This document shows, piece by piece, positions 25,667 through 34,131 of a DNA stretch of 64,000 bases. Position 1 is the first letter of the stretch; every line of letters starts with the position of its first letter. The position numbers and the translations under genes were made by a program. Under the pieces are notes generated by a model, which saw only the letters and a program-made list of their open reading frames with translations, made no database searches and was not told the origin of the DNA. Location of the stretch: the NCBI GenBank assembly GCA_033549345.1, contig JAWSUT010000014.1, positions 1 to 64,000 of the forward strand. Reading direction: 5' to 3'. Source of the stretch: JAWSUT01 sp033549345. GTDB lineage: Bacteria > Bacillota > Dethiobacteria > Dethiobacterales > Dethiobacteraceae.

Positions 25667-26161
25667 TCAGGCGCCACGCTGTACTTCTTCATCAGAATCA
25701 TCCATAGACAGCCAGTCTTCCATTTCCAGTGCGGCAAGCTGGGCTTCCACAAGAGAGCGGAAACGCATTTTATAAATCTGCGCCTGCTTGTATACTTCAT
25801 CCTGTTCGGACAGTACGCGGCTCGCCTTGTAACGGGCGTCCTCCATTATGCGGGCGGCGTCTCTTTCCGCTTCCCGGCGAATCAGCTCCGCCTCTTTGGA
25901 GGCATTGCGCTTCACTTCCTCCGCCGTTTCCTGCGCAACCACGATGGCATTGTGCAGTGTCTCTTCCAGCTTATGATAATGGCTGAGCTTTTCTTTGAGC
26001 TGCGAGAGCTGCTCTTTGGCTGAAATATTTTCCTTAATCAGCTCTTCCAAATCTTTGGCCACACGGTCCATGAACTCATCCACTTCCACAGGTGAGAGCC
26101 CGCGTATGGAGCGGCTAAACTCTTTATTTTGAATATCAATCGGTGTTAACGGCAAAATCAT
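25667..26161 (-). CDS. divIVA: DivIVA cell-division/polarity protein
   Basis: 164 residues. The N-terminal membrane-binding domain reads LTPIDIQNKEFSRSIRG and LSPVEVDEFMDRV; the rest is predicted coiled coil (KEAELIRREAERDAARI). DivIVA binds strongly curved membrane at poles and septa and recruits division or polarity partners. The start follows GCGGGGGTGA. It is last in the ylm/sepF group. Confidence 0.95.
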   Translation of the reverse strand: MILPLTPIDIQNKEFSRSIRGLSPVEVDEFMDRVAKDLEELIKENISAKEQLSQLKEKLSHYHKLEETLHNAIVVAQETAEEVKRNASKEAELIRREAERDAARIMEDARYKASRVLSEQDEVYKQAQIYKMRFRSLVEAQLAALEMEDWLSMDDSDEEVQRGA

Positions 26162-26223
26162 TCACCCCCGCATTATTTTCCAGTCCATCCATAATTTCGC
26201 CTCTGCAGCAGTAAACTCCTGCA

Positions 26224-27015
26224 CTAGGATACCCGTTTTTTCAACAAAAGCTGAATTCGCCCCTTTTTACTTTCGCCCAGTACCTGTGCCACTTCCACAC
26301 GGCCCCGGCCGGCAAGCGAAATAATATCGCCTTCCTTTACTGCCGCGCCGGCATTTTTGACGGACTGCCAGTTTAGTTTCACCTGCCCGGCGCGGATGGC
26401 CGGCGTCAGCTTGCTGCGCGACATCCCAAACCCGGCACTGGCCACCGCGTCGAGGCGCAGGCTGGCCACCGTTGTTTTAATATCCCTGCTGCGGGGCGCA
26501 GCCGGCGTAAGCCCGTCAGACTGTATTTCTTTAATGCGCAGACTGTATTGGCCCACATCTTGCCAGTTGGAGAGAAGATAGTCCAGGATTTCCGGATGGA
26601 TAACCACCTGGGCCCTGCCCTCCTCTGTCACAATGATATCCCCCACCTTTTCCCGGCGCAGGCCAAGCCCCAGAACAGACCCCAGAAAATCACGATGGGT
26701 CAGCTCCGCGCTTTTGGACCCTGCGTCCGCTTCCACATACGCCAGCGGCACATTGTCTGTGCCTGACTGGCGGACGGCCGGGTAAATGAGGATGCGGGCC
26801 CGTTCTGCCCCGGGATAACCACCCCAGGTAACGGACTTTACATTCTTAAACAGATGCAGAACCCTGTCGGCTGTGCGCTGCTGATACGGATCCAGGAAAT
26901 CTGTAGCCTGCGGCAGGCCGGTTTTTTCCACCTGGGCAATTTTATCCAGGACGGTCCCTGCGGTCAATCTCTCAATTTCCTGCTCAAAACGCTGCAGTAT
27001 TTTTTCTCTTTCCAT
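26224..27015 (-). CDS. ylmH: YlmH-type S4-domain RNA-binding protein
   Basis: 263 residues from the ATG at 27015, 7 bases after GGAGG; a TTG two codons earlier is too close to it. The C-terminal S4 domain is clear (LDAVASAGFGMSRSK, IRAGQVKLNWQSV, EGDIISLAGRGRVEV). Homologs act in rescue of stalled 50S ribosomes and are conserved beside sepF and divIVA. Confidence 0.9.
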   Translation of the reverse strand: MEREKILQRFEQEIERLTAGTVLDKIAQVEKTGLPQATDFLDPYQQRTADRVLHLFKNVKSVTWGGYPGAERARILIYPAVRQSGTDNVPLAYVEADAGSKSAELTHRDFLGSVLGLGLRREKVGDIIVTEEGRAQVVIHPEILDYLLSNWQDVGQYSLRIKEIQSDGLTPAAPRSRDIKTTVASLRLDAVASAGFGMSRSKLTPAIRAGQVKLNWQSVKNAGAAVKEGDIISLAGRGRVEVAQVLGESKKGRIQLLLKKRVS

Positions 27016-27030
27016 GAACAAACCTCCGTC

Positions 27031-27336
27031 TTAAAACCCAAACACGAGCAGCCGGACCAGGTGAATCAACAGACTGCGTACAACACCCAACAGCAAGAGT
27101 GCCACAATCGGGGATAAATCAAGATACGAGCCGCCGCCCAGATGCACGGGCTTAATGACTTTGCGAATCGGCGCCAGAATCGGTTCCGTCAGCCGATAGA
27201 CAATCCTGACAATATGCAGCAGCGTCGGGTTGGCATCGCGGCCCAGCCGCAGAAAGGATAAAATAACTCTTGCCAGCAAAAGCCAGTAAAAAATGTTATG
27301 AAGCAAATGAATAATGTTAATCAGTGTACTGCCCAA
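27031..27336 (-). CDS. ylmG: YggT-family membrane protein (YlmG)
   Basis: About 101 residues, two membrane helices separated by a YRLTEPILAPIRKV motif typical of YggT. The start is uncertain. The TTG at 27336 has only a weak ribosome site, while a good AAAGGAG near 27365 would fit a non-standard ATT or CTG start 8-10 codons upstream. Members take part in membrane organisation near the division site, mechanism unclear. It lies between sepF and ylmH. Confidence 0.85.
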   Translation of the reverse strand: MGSTLINIIHLLHNIFYWLLLARVILSFLRLGRDANPTLLHIVRIVYRLTEPILAPIRKVIKPVHLGGGSYLDLSPIVALLLLGVVRSLLIHLVRLLVFGF

Positions 27337-27368
27337 ACCTGTCGGACCAAAAATTGCTATCAGCTCCT

Positions 27369-27800
27369 TTATTCTTCCAGAGTTACCGCCACGCCACGGT
27401 CAGACAGTTCTTTACGGATCTCCGCATTTACTTCAACCTGGGACGGCGCAAAGACAAAAATCTGTTGGCTTACTCTTTGCATATTCCCGTCAAGGGCGAA
27501 CGTGGCACCTGAGATAAAATCAATAATCCGTTTCGCCTCGTTTTTTTCCGTCTCTTCCAGATTAACGAGAACAGGCTTACGCCCTTTGATATGTTCAACA
27601 ATTTGCTGTGCTTCCGGAAACTCACGCGGCTTGGTGATGACCAGCCGTAAATTGTTTTTTCCGCTATGTAAATTCAAAACAGCGCCTTTGCGGTTCTGCG
27701 GACGGACAAACTCCGTATCTTCAATGAATTCTTCTTCTTCAGTCTCCTCCACCAGTCCCAGAAACGATAATGCCTTCTCCCACAGATTTGCCACTTCCAT
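27369..27800 (-). CDS. sepF: Cell-division protein SepF
   Basis: 143 residues. An amphipathic N-terminal helix (MEVANLWEKALSFLGLVEE) targets membrane, an acidic linker follows, and the C-terminal alpha/beta domain binds FtsZ (VLVNLEETEKNEAKRIIDFI). SepF tethers and bundles FtsZ filaments. The start follows AAGGGGGA, 10 bases after the yggS stop. Confidence 0.95.
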   Translation of the reverse strand: MEVANLWEKALSFLGLVEETEEEEFIEDTEFVRPQNRKGAVLNLHSGKNNLRLVITKPREFPEAQQIVEHIKGRKPVLVNLEETEKNEAKRIIDFISGATFALDGNMQRVSQQIFVFAPSQVEVNAEIRKELSDRGVAVTLEE

Positions 27801-27810
27801 TCCCCCTTAT

Positions 27811-28482
27811 CTAATTTCTCCCGCCAAACAACGCGCTGCCGATACGTACCAGATTGGCTCCTTCTTCCACCGCCACCTCAAAATCTCCGGTCATGCCCAT
27901 AGACAATATTTCCATCCCAATTCCCGGAATTCGCAGATTCTGAAACAGATGGGCCATTTCTTTAAAGTATGGCCGTACTTCTTCCGGGTGATCTGTAAAA
28001 GGCGGTATGGCCATTAGCCCTGCCACACGCAGATGTGTCAGTGTGGAGACATCACAGAGAAAATCCGCCAGTTCAGACGGTGCAATTCCGCCTTTTTGCT
28101 TTTCACCGGCGATATTCACCTGCACCAGAACACGGACCGAAAGATCACGTTCCGCAGCCTCTTTTTGTATGACTTTAGCCAGTTTCCAGCGGTCCAGGGA
28201 GTGAATCAGCGTGAATTTCCCCAACACATCTTTTACTTTGTTGGTCTGCAGGCGTCCGATAAAATGCCAGTCCGCCTCCGGGACGGCCTCAACTTTCGGC
28301 AGGGCCTCCTGAACCCGGTTTTCTCCGAATACAGTCAGTCCCAGCACACAGGCCTCCCGGACTGTTTCTGCCGGTACAGTTTTGGTCACTGCTACCAGCC
28401 CCACAGCATCGCGGCCGCTGCGGGCCGCTGCCCTGGAAATCCGCTCCTGCACATGTTTAATCCGGGTTTGTAAATCACTCAT
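27811..28482 (-). CDS. YggS-family PLP homeostasis protein
   Basis: 223 residues, a single TIM-barrel domain. The PLP lysine lies in LVAVTKTVPAETV (about residue 33), and a phosphate-binding region near GLMAIPPFTD and SMGMTGDFEVAVEEGAN follows. The family (YggS/YlmE/PLPBP) buffers pyridoxal phosphate and affects amino-acid pools. Its start overlaps the stop of the HlyD-like gene by 4 bases. Confidence 0.94.
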   Translation of the reverse strand: MSDLQTRIKHVQERISRAAARSGRDAVGLVAVTKTVPAETVREACVLGLTVFGENRVQEALPKVEAVPEADWHFIGRLQTNKVKDVLGKFTLIHSLDRWKLAKVIQKEAAERDLSVRVLVQVNIAGEKQKGGIAPSELADFLCDVSTLTHLRVAGLMAIPPFTDHPEEVRPYFKEMAHLFQNLRIPGIGMEILSMGMTGDFEVAVEEGANLVRIGSALFGGRN

Positions 28483-29450
28483 AAACGCATTCCTTCCCTG
28501 ACCAGAGTCGGATTGGTGATGATTTGATACCCGTTGGGGATACCAGTGATGATGACTCTGTTTCCTTCTGTTTCCAACACGTCCACGGAGCGGTAACGGA
28601 CAACCGACTTACTTAGTATGTAGACTCCTGTCTCACCGCCGCGGGATACCAGCGCCGATCCCGGCAGAATAATACCGCTGGTGCGCCTGACAACAAGCTC
28701 TGCTTCCGCAAATCGTTCCCGCTCGAACCCTGTCACCTGTTGTTTGAGTTCAAATACCACCAGGGCAGTGTCTTGTGCCGTTTCCCTGCGGACAACAACC
28801 CGTCCTCTGATTTCCTCTTCCGGCGAAAAAGAGAATCTGATCCCCGCGGTCGCCAGGGTTTCTACGTCCTGATACTCCTGCCCGGCCAGTTCCACCGCAA
28901 AATACCAGCTGAAATTGTTCACCACTTTGAATAATATGGTGCCCTGCTCAACATGGTCCCCGGAGCTGATTCTATGCCGTTCCTGCCCGGCATATTGCAT
29001 CATCTCGCCGACATTCGTGTCTGCAAGCGATTTCGGCTGCAATACGCCTTCCAGGCCGTCCAGTTGGAGAACCACGATTCCCGGTGACGGAGTTGGGACA
29101 TGCTGCAGCGTTCCGCCGGGAGATGAAATGGCAGCCACTCTGGTCCCTGCAGACAGCCTGTCCCCCTCCTGCACGACCCAGTTTACTGTACCTGACAGCG
29201 GTGCAGCCACCACGGACTCATCACGGATCAGAATACCCTTTGCCGTAACGGTATGCTCAATTACACTATCTTCACTGATCACCGTCTTTGTCAGAACAGA
29301 CGCCAGCGCATCCCTGGCAAATGAAAAACCGACCTGTAAAAGCAGCAGTCCGATAATCCCGGTTAACAGAAAATAGACCAGCTTTTCGCTTGTTTTCTTT
29401 TTCCTTTTTTTCCCCTGTATGACAGTAAACTGTCTTTTCCCTGTCCGCAT
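28479..29450 (-). CDS. HlyD-like membrane-anchored protein
   Basis: 323 residues. A basic N-terminus (GKKRKKKT) precedes one membrane helix (about 25-45, VYFLLTGIIGLLLLQVGFSF). A biotinyl/lipoyl-like half-motif (AAPLSGTVNWVVQEGDRLSAG), a barrel region and a C-terminal stretch with GIPNGYQIITNPTLVREGM follow, as in HlyD-type adaptors. There is no transporter gene beside it. Its place in the ylm group suggests a cell-envelope role. The start follows GGAG. Confidence 0.8.
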   Translation of the reverse strand: MRTGKRQFTVIQGKKRKKKTSEKLVYFLLTGIIGLLLLQVGFSFARDALASVLTKTVISEDSVIEHTVTAKGILIRDESVVAAPLSGTVNWVVQEGDRLSAGTRVAAISSPGGTLQHVPTPSPGIVVLQLDGLEGVLQPKSLADTNVGEMMQYAGQERHRISSGDHVEQGTILFKVVNNFSWYFAVELAGQEYQDVETLATAGIRFSFSPEEEIRGRVVVRRETAQDTALVVFELKQQVTGFERERFAEAELVVRRTSGIILPGSALVSRGGETGVYILSKSVVRYRSVDVLETEGNRVIITGIPNGYQIITNPTLVREGMRL

Positions 29451-29468
29451 AAAAGACTCCTGCCCTGT

Positions 29469-30275
29469 TTACTTTAAAAGTGATATAACTCCTGCCATCC
29501 GGCCCGTTTGCCCCCCGGAGGCGCGGTATGAAAAAAACAGATCGTCACGGCAGTTTGTGCAGTAGGCACTTCGTGTAATGTTCTGCCCGGGAATACCCGC
29601 CTGCATGAGCTGCAGCCTCTGCAGGCCGGCTAAATCCAGAAAGCTGTTCCCGTCCCTGACTGAAATGACTTTGCCCCTCAGGCCAGGCGCTATTTTTTCT
29701 ATGACAGGCTCACCAATTTGGTAGCAGCAGGGGCCAACAGAAGGGGACAGCGCCACGCGGATATTTTCACGAAGGCAGCCGAGTCCGTGCATGGTTTCCA
29801 CCATTGCCCGGCTCATGTCTGCCACTGCTCCACGCCAGCCGGCATGGGCCAGGCCGATACAGTGCAAAACGGGGTCGTGGAAAAATAGAATCGTGCAGTC
29901 TGCGGAGTGTGCCATCAGCACAATGCCGGGTTCCATACAGACAAGGCCGTCCGTTGCCGCAACGGCGTCGCCCGATGATGCATGGCCCCGCCCACGCATG
30001 TCTGCATCGACTACAGACACTGCTGTTTTATGTACCTGTTCGCCGGCAACCACATGTTCGGGATGATAGCCCAGCGCTTCTGCCAACCTCCTGCGGTTTT
30101 CCAGCACATGCTGCGGGCTGTCTCCCACATGAAAGCCAAGATTGAAGGTATCGTACGGCGCCGTGCTCACACCTCCGGAGCGCAGCGTAAACCCATGGAT
30201 AATCCCCTGACCGGTAAGGTTGTCAAACGTCAGGCAGCGTACACCACCGGTTTCCCGGATTTTTTCGCTATGCAT
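29469..30275 (-). CDS. pgeF: Purine nucleoside phosphorylase-like multicopper-fold protein (PgeF/YlmD)
   Basis: 268 residues. Conserved histidines and cysteine of the family appear in AHSADCTILFFHDP, GLAHAGWRGAV and SVGPCCYQIG. Formerly annotated as laccase-domain polyphenol oxidase; members act on purine nucleosides, and one role reported for PgeF is peptidoglycan editing. Overlaps nrdG by 8 bases, tying the division group to the nrd genes. Confidence 0.92.
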   Translation of the reverse strand: MHSEKIRETGGVRCLTFDNLTGQGIIHGFTLRSGGVSTAPYDTFNLGFHVGDSPQHVLENRRRLAEALGYHPEHVVAGEQVHKTAVSVVDADMRGRGHASSGDAVAATDGLVCMEPGIVLMAHSADCTILFFHDPVLHCIGLAHAGWRGAVADMSRAMVETMHGLGCLRENIRVALSPSVGPCCYQIGEPVIEKIAPGLRGKVISVRDGNSFLDLAGLQRLQLMQAGIPGQNITRSAYCTNCRDDLFFSYRASGGQTGRMAGVISLLK

Positions 30276-30801
30276 ACTGCTGCCCTAAACCCCGGTGGTG
30301 CAAAGGTGAAAGGACGACGGCCCCTGTACGGATTGTGGCCGGCAAATCAATAATCCTCTGGTTGTGTGAACCGCGGTAGAGCAGGGACAGATCCCGCTGG
30401 GCCAGCACAAAACGCCCGTCGACCAGCAGGTCGCCGGCAGCCAGCAGTGCGGCCACCGCAGAATCGGATATAGCCATGCCACGGAGTTCCTCATACGTAT
30501 AACCGGAATAGATCATAATATGCAGGCCGCTCTCCCGCAGGGGGACAGCCAGCGCCGCCAGAGCTCTGGCCTGCAAAAACGGCTCACCACCGGAGAATGT
30601 TACGCCGCGCATGCCTTTTTCAACGCAAATTGTGGCAGCCAGTTCACTGACATCCGCCCACTGGCCGCCGTTGGGGTCCAGTGTCTGCGGATTGTGACAG
30701 CCGGGGCAATTGTGCGGGCAGCCTTGGCTAAAAACCACGGTACGCAGGCCCGGGCCGTCAACAACACTGTTTTTTTGTAATCCTGCCAGTCTAAGCTTCA
30801 T
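30268..30801 (-). CDS. nrdG: Anaerobic ribonucleotide reductase activating protein
   Basis: 177 residues. The radical-SAM cluster motif is CPHNCPGC (CxxxCxxC, about residue 29), followed by TFSGGEPF. NrdG uses S-adenosylmethionine to place the glycyl radical on NrdD. It follows nrdD by 83 bases. Start ATG behind AGGGGCGAG. Confidence 0.95.
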   Translation of the reverse strand: MKLRLAGLQKNSVVDGPGLRTVVFSQGCPHNCPGCHNPQTLDPNGGQWADVSELAATICVEKGMRGVTFSGGEPFLQARALAALAVPLRESGLHIMIYSGYTYEELRGMAISDSAVAALLAAGDLLVDGRFVLAQRDLSLLYRGSHNQRIIDLPATIRTGAVVLSPLHHRGLGQQYA

Positions 30802-30829
30802 AATATTCTCGCCCCTGGGTTATTATATT

Positions 30830-30866
30830 CCCCCGGGAGCCGGCTGCAACCTGCCCGCTCCCGGGA
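30830..30866 (-). other. Intercistronic hairpin between nrdD and nrdG
   Basis: On the minus strand CCCGGGAGC (30857-30865) pairs with GCTCCCGGG (30832-30840), a perfect 9-bp stem. No T run follows in the direction of transcription, so it is more likely a stability or processing element than a terminator. Confidence 0.5.
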
Positions 30867-30884
30867 TTTTCTGTAAAAGCCCGC

Positions 30885-32909
30885 TTACCGGCAGTGCGGT
30901 TTGCGGTCGCGTAATTCCGCCTGCTTGGCGCTGTTAAAACGTTCTTCAGTGGACAGATAGCCGGTAATTCTGCGAATGCGGCGCACATCGGTACCGCCGC
31001 AGCCGGGGCATGCATCCACCATAATCCCGCTGAAACCGCAGCTGCGGCACTCATCAATGGGATAATTAATACCGCCATAACCGATATCCGAAGCGGACAT
31101 ATGACGCACAATGTCTTCCACCGCTTCCACATTATCTCCCGGCGGGGATTCCAGCTCCACATAAGCAATATGGCCGGCATTGCAGTATTTGTGGTATTCC
31201 CCTTCAACAGACAATTTATCAAAAAGGGACATGCAGTAATTAACCGGCACATGCACGGAGTTTGCATAGTATTCTTTGTCGGTCACTTTGGGAATAGACC
31301 CGAAAATCTCACGGTCCATCTTGATAAAGCGGCCGGAGAGGCCTTCTGCCGGTGTGGCAACCAGAGTAAAGTTCAGGTCAAATTCTTCAGAAAACTGATC
31401 CATCCGCTTGGCCATATGGGAAACAATCTTCAGACCCAGTTCCTGTGCTTCCTTGTCTTCGGCATGATGCTTACCAATTAAAGCCTGCAGTGTTTCAGCA
31501 AGACCGATAAAGCCCACCGTCAGTGTACCGTGCTTGATGACATCCTTAATGGGGTCATCGGGACCCAGGTTTTCAGAACCCATGTAAAGTCTTTGCCCCA
31601 TAGTAAACGGCAGGTCGCGAGCACGCAAATTGCCAAGAATCTCAAAACGGTGCAAGAGCTGCCTGGCAGCCAGACGGAGCAAGCGGTCCAGCTCCACGAA
31701 AAAGAGATTTACATTCCGGGTTTGCAGTGCCAAACGAGGCAGGTTGAGGGAAACCGGCGCAATGTTGCCGCGTCCGGTGGATACCTCATCCCCGTGGCGG
31801 TTGGCAATGACCCGGGTACGGCAGCCCATGTAGGCCACTTCATCACCGTATTTGCTGTTATATGTTGTATCCATAAAACTGAAGGTGGGATTGAGCCGCT
31901 TGGCCGCCACTTTCAGCGCATGCTGGAACAGGTCGTGGTTGGGGTCGCCCGGGTCCAGGTTAACACCCTTTTTGGTCCGGAATACCAGGTTGGGGAAAAT
32001 CGGGCTTTCACCGTTCCCCAGGCCGCGCTCAAACGCCCGCAGGAGGGAACGGGTCACAGCCCGGCCCATATCGGATGTATCGGTGCCGACATTCAGTGAG
32101 GAAAAAGGCACCTGCGCGCCGGCGCGGGAGTGCATGGTATTCAGATTATAGACCAGCCCTTCCATCGCCTGAAAAATCTCTTCCTCATCGGGCTCTTTGG
32201 GCATGTTTTTAATCACATCGGACATGGACCGGTCGAAATGCGGGAAACTCTGCCCGCCGAACATATCATTCTGGTTGCTCTGCAGGATAATCGCCGCCTG
32301 TGCTGCCGCGGAAGCAATGCGCCTGGGTGGGCGGACAAAACCGTAACCCGTATTAAACCCTTCGGACAGCAGACGGGTTAAGTCAATCTGCAGGCAGTTG
32401 AGTGTCTTTCCGTAGTAGTCCAGGTCATGGATATGAAAAGCACCGCTTGTATGCGCCTGGGCAAATTCCTCCGGCAAAAGATTGGTCAGGTAATAACGCT
32501 TACTGGCCGCACTGGCAATCTGCAGCATTTTGGCCGACGGTGAATTGGAAACATTGGCGTTCTCCCTGTTGGTTTCCACCAAAATTTCCTTCACTGTGTC
32601 CATCAGATCCGATTTCCCCTCACGGATCCGGTTCCGCCGGTCACGGTAAAGTATGTATGCTTTAGCCGTCCGGGCATGTCCATTTTCAATCAGTACTTTT
32701 TCCACCATATCCTGGACATCTTCCACGGCCGGAATAATTCCATTATAGCCTAATTTTGACAACTCACTGACAACCTGATTTGTCAGGCTTTCGGCAATTT
32801 TTTTGTTTTCTCCGCCCACGGCTTTGGCGGCTTTTAAAATCGCTTCGGTGATTTTCTCCGCGTCAAACGGAACGACTCGTCCGTCGCGCTTTTTAATCTC
32901 TATAAACAT
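30885..32909 (-). CDS. nrdD: Class III (anaerobic) ribonucleoside-triphosphate reductase
   Basis: 674 residues. An N-terminal ATP cone (IKKRDGRVVPFDAEKITEAI) is followed by the ten-stranded reductase barrel. The C-terminus has the zinc site CRSCGF...CPGCGG and the glycyl-radical loop RRITGYLS (about 649-656). It makes deoxynucleotides from NTPs without oxygen, so the organism can replicate anaerobically. It needs NrdG, encoded next. The start follows GGAGGG, 36 bases after nrdR. Confidence 0.96.
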   Translation of the reverse strand: MFIEIKKRDGRVVPFDAEKITEAILKAAKAVGGENKKIAESLTNQVVSELSKLGYNGIIPAVEDVQDMVEKVLIENGHARTAKAYILYRDRRNRIREGKSDLMDTVKEILVETNRENANVSNSPSAKMLQIASAASKRYYLTNLLPEEFAQAHTSGAFHIHDLDYYGKTLNCLQIDLTRLLSEGFNTGYGFVRPPRRIASAAAQAAIILQSNQNDMFGGQSFPHFDRSMSDVIKNMPKEPDEEEIFQAMEGLVYNLNTMHSRAGAQVPFSSLNVGTDTSDMGRAVTRSLLRAFERGLGNGESPIFPNLVFRTKKGVNLDPGDPNHDLFQHALKVAAKRLNPTFSFMDTTYNSKYGDEVAYMGCRTRVIANRHGDEVSTGRGNIAPVSLNLPRLALQTRNVNLFFVELDRLLRLAARQLLHRFEILGNLRARDLPFTMGQRLYMGSENLGPDDPIKDVIKHGTLTVGFIGLAETLQALIGKHHAEDKEAQELGLKIVSHMAKRMDQFSEEFDLNFTLVATPAEGLSGRFIKMDREIFGSIPKVTDKEYYANSVHVPVNYCMSLFDKLSVEGEYHKYCNAGHIAYVELESPPGDNVEAVEDIVRHMSASDIGYGGINYPIDECRSCGFSGIMVDACPGCGGTDVRRIRRITGYLSTEERFNSAKQAELRDRKPHCR

Positions 32910-32945
32910 ACGCTCTTTTCCCTCCGCTCTTAGGTCGCTGGTAAA

Positions 32946-33407
32946 TTACTCCTTAGGATGCTGCGGCATTTCCGCCAGCGCTTTCTTAAAATCGTCCACA
33001 TCCCGAAACTTGTGATATACGGATGCAAACCGGACATAGGCCACCTCATCAATATCATGAAGCTTGGCCAGTACACGTTGTCCAACTTCATCAGAACTCA
33101 CTTCCTGGTAGAAATTATTTCGCAGTTCTTTTTCCAGTGAGTCCACCAAATCTTCAAAAACGCGCAGCGGTATTTTTCTCTTCCCTCCTGCGTAAATAAG
33201 ACCATTCATAATTTTTGTCCGGTCAAACAACTGCCTGCTCCCGTCACGCTTAACCACAATCAGTGGTGACTCTTCCAGCTTCTCATAGGTGGTAAACCGT
33301 TTCTCGCAAACTGCGCACTCCCGACGCCTGCGAATTGCTCCGCCCTCATCCGTCGACCGGGAATCAATGACCCGACTTTCAACACAACCGCAGTAAGGGC
33401 ATTTCAC
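32946..33407 (-). CDS. nrdR: Transcriptional repressor NrdR
   Basis: 153 residues from GTG at 33407, with GGAGGCGG upstream. A zinc ribbon (CPYCGCVESRVIDSR...CAVCEKRF) is followed by an ATP cone (VVKRDGSRQLFDRTKIMNGL). NrdR senses ATP/dATP and represses ribonucleotide reductase genes through paired NrdR boxes. Two such candidate boxes lie in its own promoter, so the whole nrdR-nrdD-nrdG unit is probably under its control. Confidence 0.97.
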   Translation of the reverse strand: MKCPYCGCVESRVIDSRSTDEGGAIRRRRECAVCEKRFTTYEKLEESPLIVVKRDGSRQLFDRTKIMNGLIYAGGKRKIPLRVFEDLVDSLEKELRNNFYQEVSSDEVGQRVLAKLHDIDEVAYVRFASVYHKFRDVDDFKKALAEMPQHPKE

Positions 33408-33430
33408 CAGTGTCCGCCTCCTTCCTTAAA

Positions 33431-33483
33431 GCACCATATCTAGTATTGGTTAAATTATACAACATCTAGATATAGTATGTCAA
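33431..33483 (-). promoter_or_regulatory. nrdR operon promoter with two NrdR boxes
   Basis: On the minus strand a perfect TTGACA (33478-33483) and TATAAT (33454-33459) are 18 bases apart. Box 1, ATACTATATCTAGATG (33463-33478), covers the spacer; box 2, ATACTAGATATGGTGC (33431-33446), lies just downstream of the -10. The boxes are 32 bases apart, three helical turns, as expected for NrdR. Cores match CwAtATaTwG at 9 and 8 of 10 positions. Confidence 0.78.
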
Positions 33484-33499
33484 AAGGAAATTGCGAATA

Positions 33500-33754
33500 T
33501 TACCTACTTCTGTATGTTGGCACCGGAAGTTCCACCAGGATGGTGTCCACACCGATTTTTACGATGTTTTCCCAGGAAATAATATAGTCGCGCCCGCCGC
33601 CGAAAAAACTAAAGAAGCGGGATGCCCCGGGAACAATAATCGCACAGATTCGTCCGTTTTCCAGGTCCAAATCCAGGTCGCAGATTACACCGAGCCGTTT
33701 TCCGTCAACAATATTCACCACGTCTCTGTTTCTCAGCTCAGAAATTTTAACCAT
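33500..33754 (-). CDS. ylmC: YlmC/YmxH-family PRC-barrel sporulation protein
   Basis: 84 residues from the ATG at 33754 (GAGGTG upstream). A PRC-barrel fold is suggested by VKISELRNRDVVNIVDGKRL and DLDLENGRICAIIVPG, ending in WENIVKIGVDTILVEL. The YlmC/YmxH family is widespread in spore formers beside sigG/sigE; its function is not settled. Confidence 0.88.
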   Translation of the reverse strand: MVKISELRNRDVVNIVDGKRLGVICDLDLDLENGRICAIIVPGASRFFSFFGGGRDYIISWENIVKIGVDTILVELPVPTYRSR

Positions 33755-33863
33755 AGCGCACCTCACTCATTTCCCTTTTCCTACAGTATATGACACACAG
33801 CTCGTCTTGCAGGACAAAAACTCTATAGTCAGTTCTAATTTTATTAACCTAACTTTTTTACAC

Positions 33864-33892
33864 CAAAAAAAAGAGGGATTATACCCTCTTTT
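33864..33892 (-). terminator. Terminator after the sigG operon
   Basis: On the minus strand AAAAGAGGG-TATAAT-CCCTCTTTT is a 9-bp stem followed by TTTT. It lies 27 bases after the small secreted protein gene and ahead of ylmC. The remaining bases to ylmC hold no recognised feature. Confidence 0.88.
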
Positions 33893-33918
33893 CGATGGTC
33901 ATATTCTTTTACCCGAAT

Positions 33919-34116
33919 CTAGGGATGAATTTCGTAGACCGGTGCAACCCGCCTGTAGAAAAGCTCACCGTCTACTTCACGGACTTCCGCTACCCGGATG
34001 AGGTTACTCTGGTTAAATGCGCGGACGGACTCACCGGGGGGAGACAGGAACACCGTTAGCAGCAGAAGCATGAGAAACAATCCGCATCCCGCTCCGAAAA
34101 ACTGTTTTTTGTGCAC
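33919..34116 (-). CDS. Small exported or membrane protein after sigG
   Basis: 65 residues from GTG at 34116. A signal-anchor-like segment (FFGAGCGLFLMLLLLTVFL) is followed by a short polar tail. It starts 15 bases after sigG, so it is probably co-transcribed with it. I do not recognise the family. A forespore envelope role is possible from context only. Confidence 0.65.
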   Translation of the reverse strand: MHKKQFFGAGCGLFLMLLLLTVFLSPPGESVRAFNQSNLIRVAEVREVDGELFYRRVAPVYEIHP

Positions 34117-34131
34117 CTTTCTCCACCTCCT

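Noticed and set aside
27298..28017. 239-codon frame on the plus strand opposite sepF/yggS
   Set aside because: Serine/cysteine-rich shadow translation, no ribosome site, and both minus-strand genes are unmistakable.
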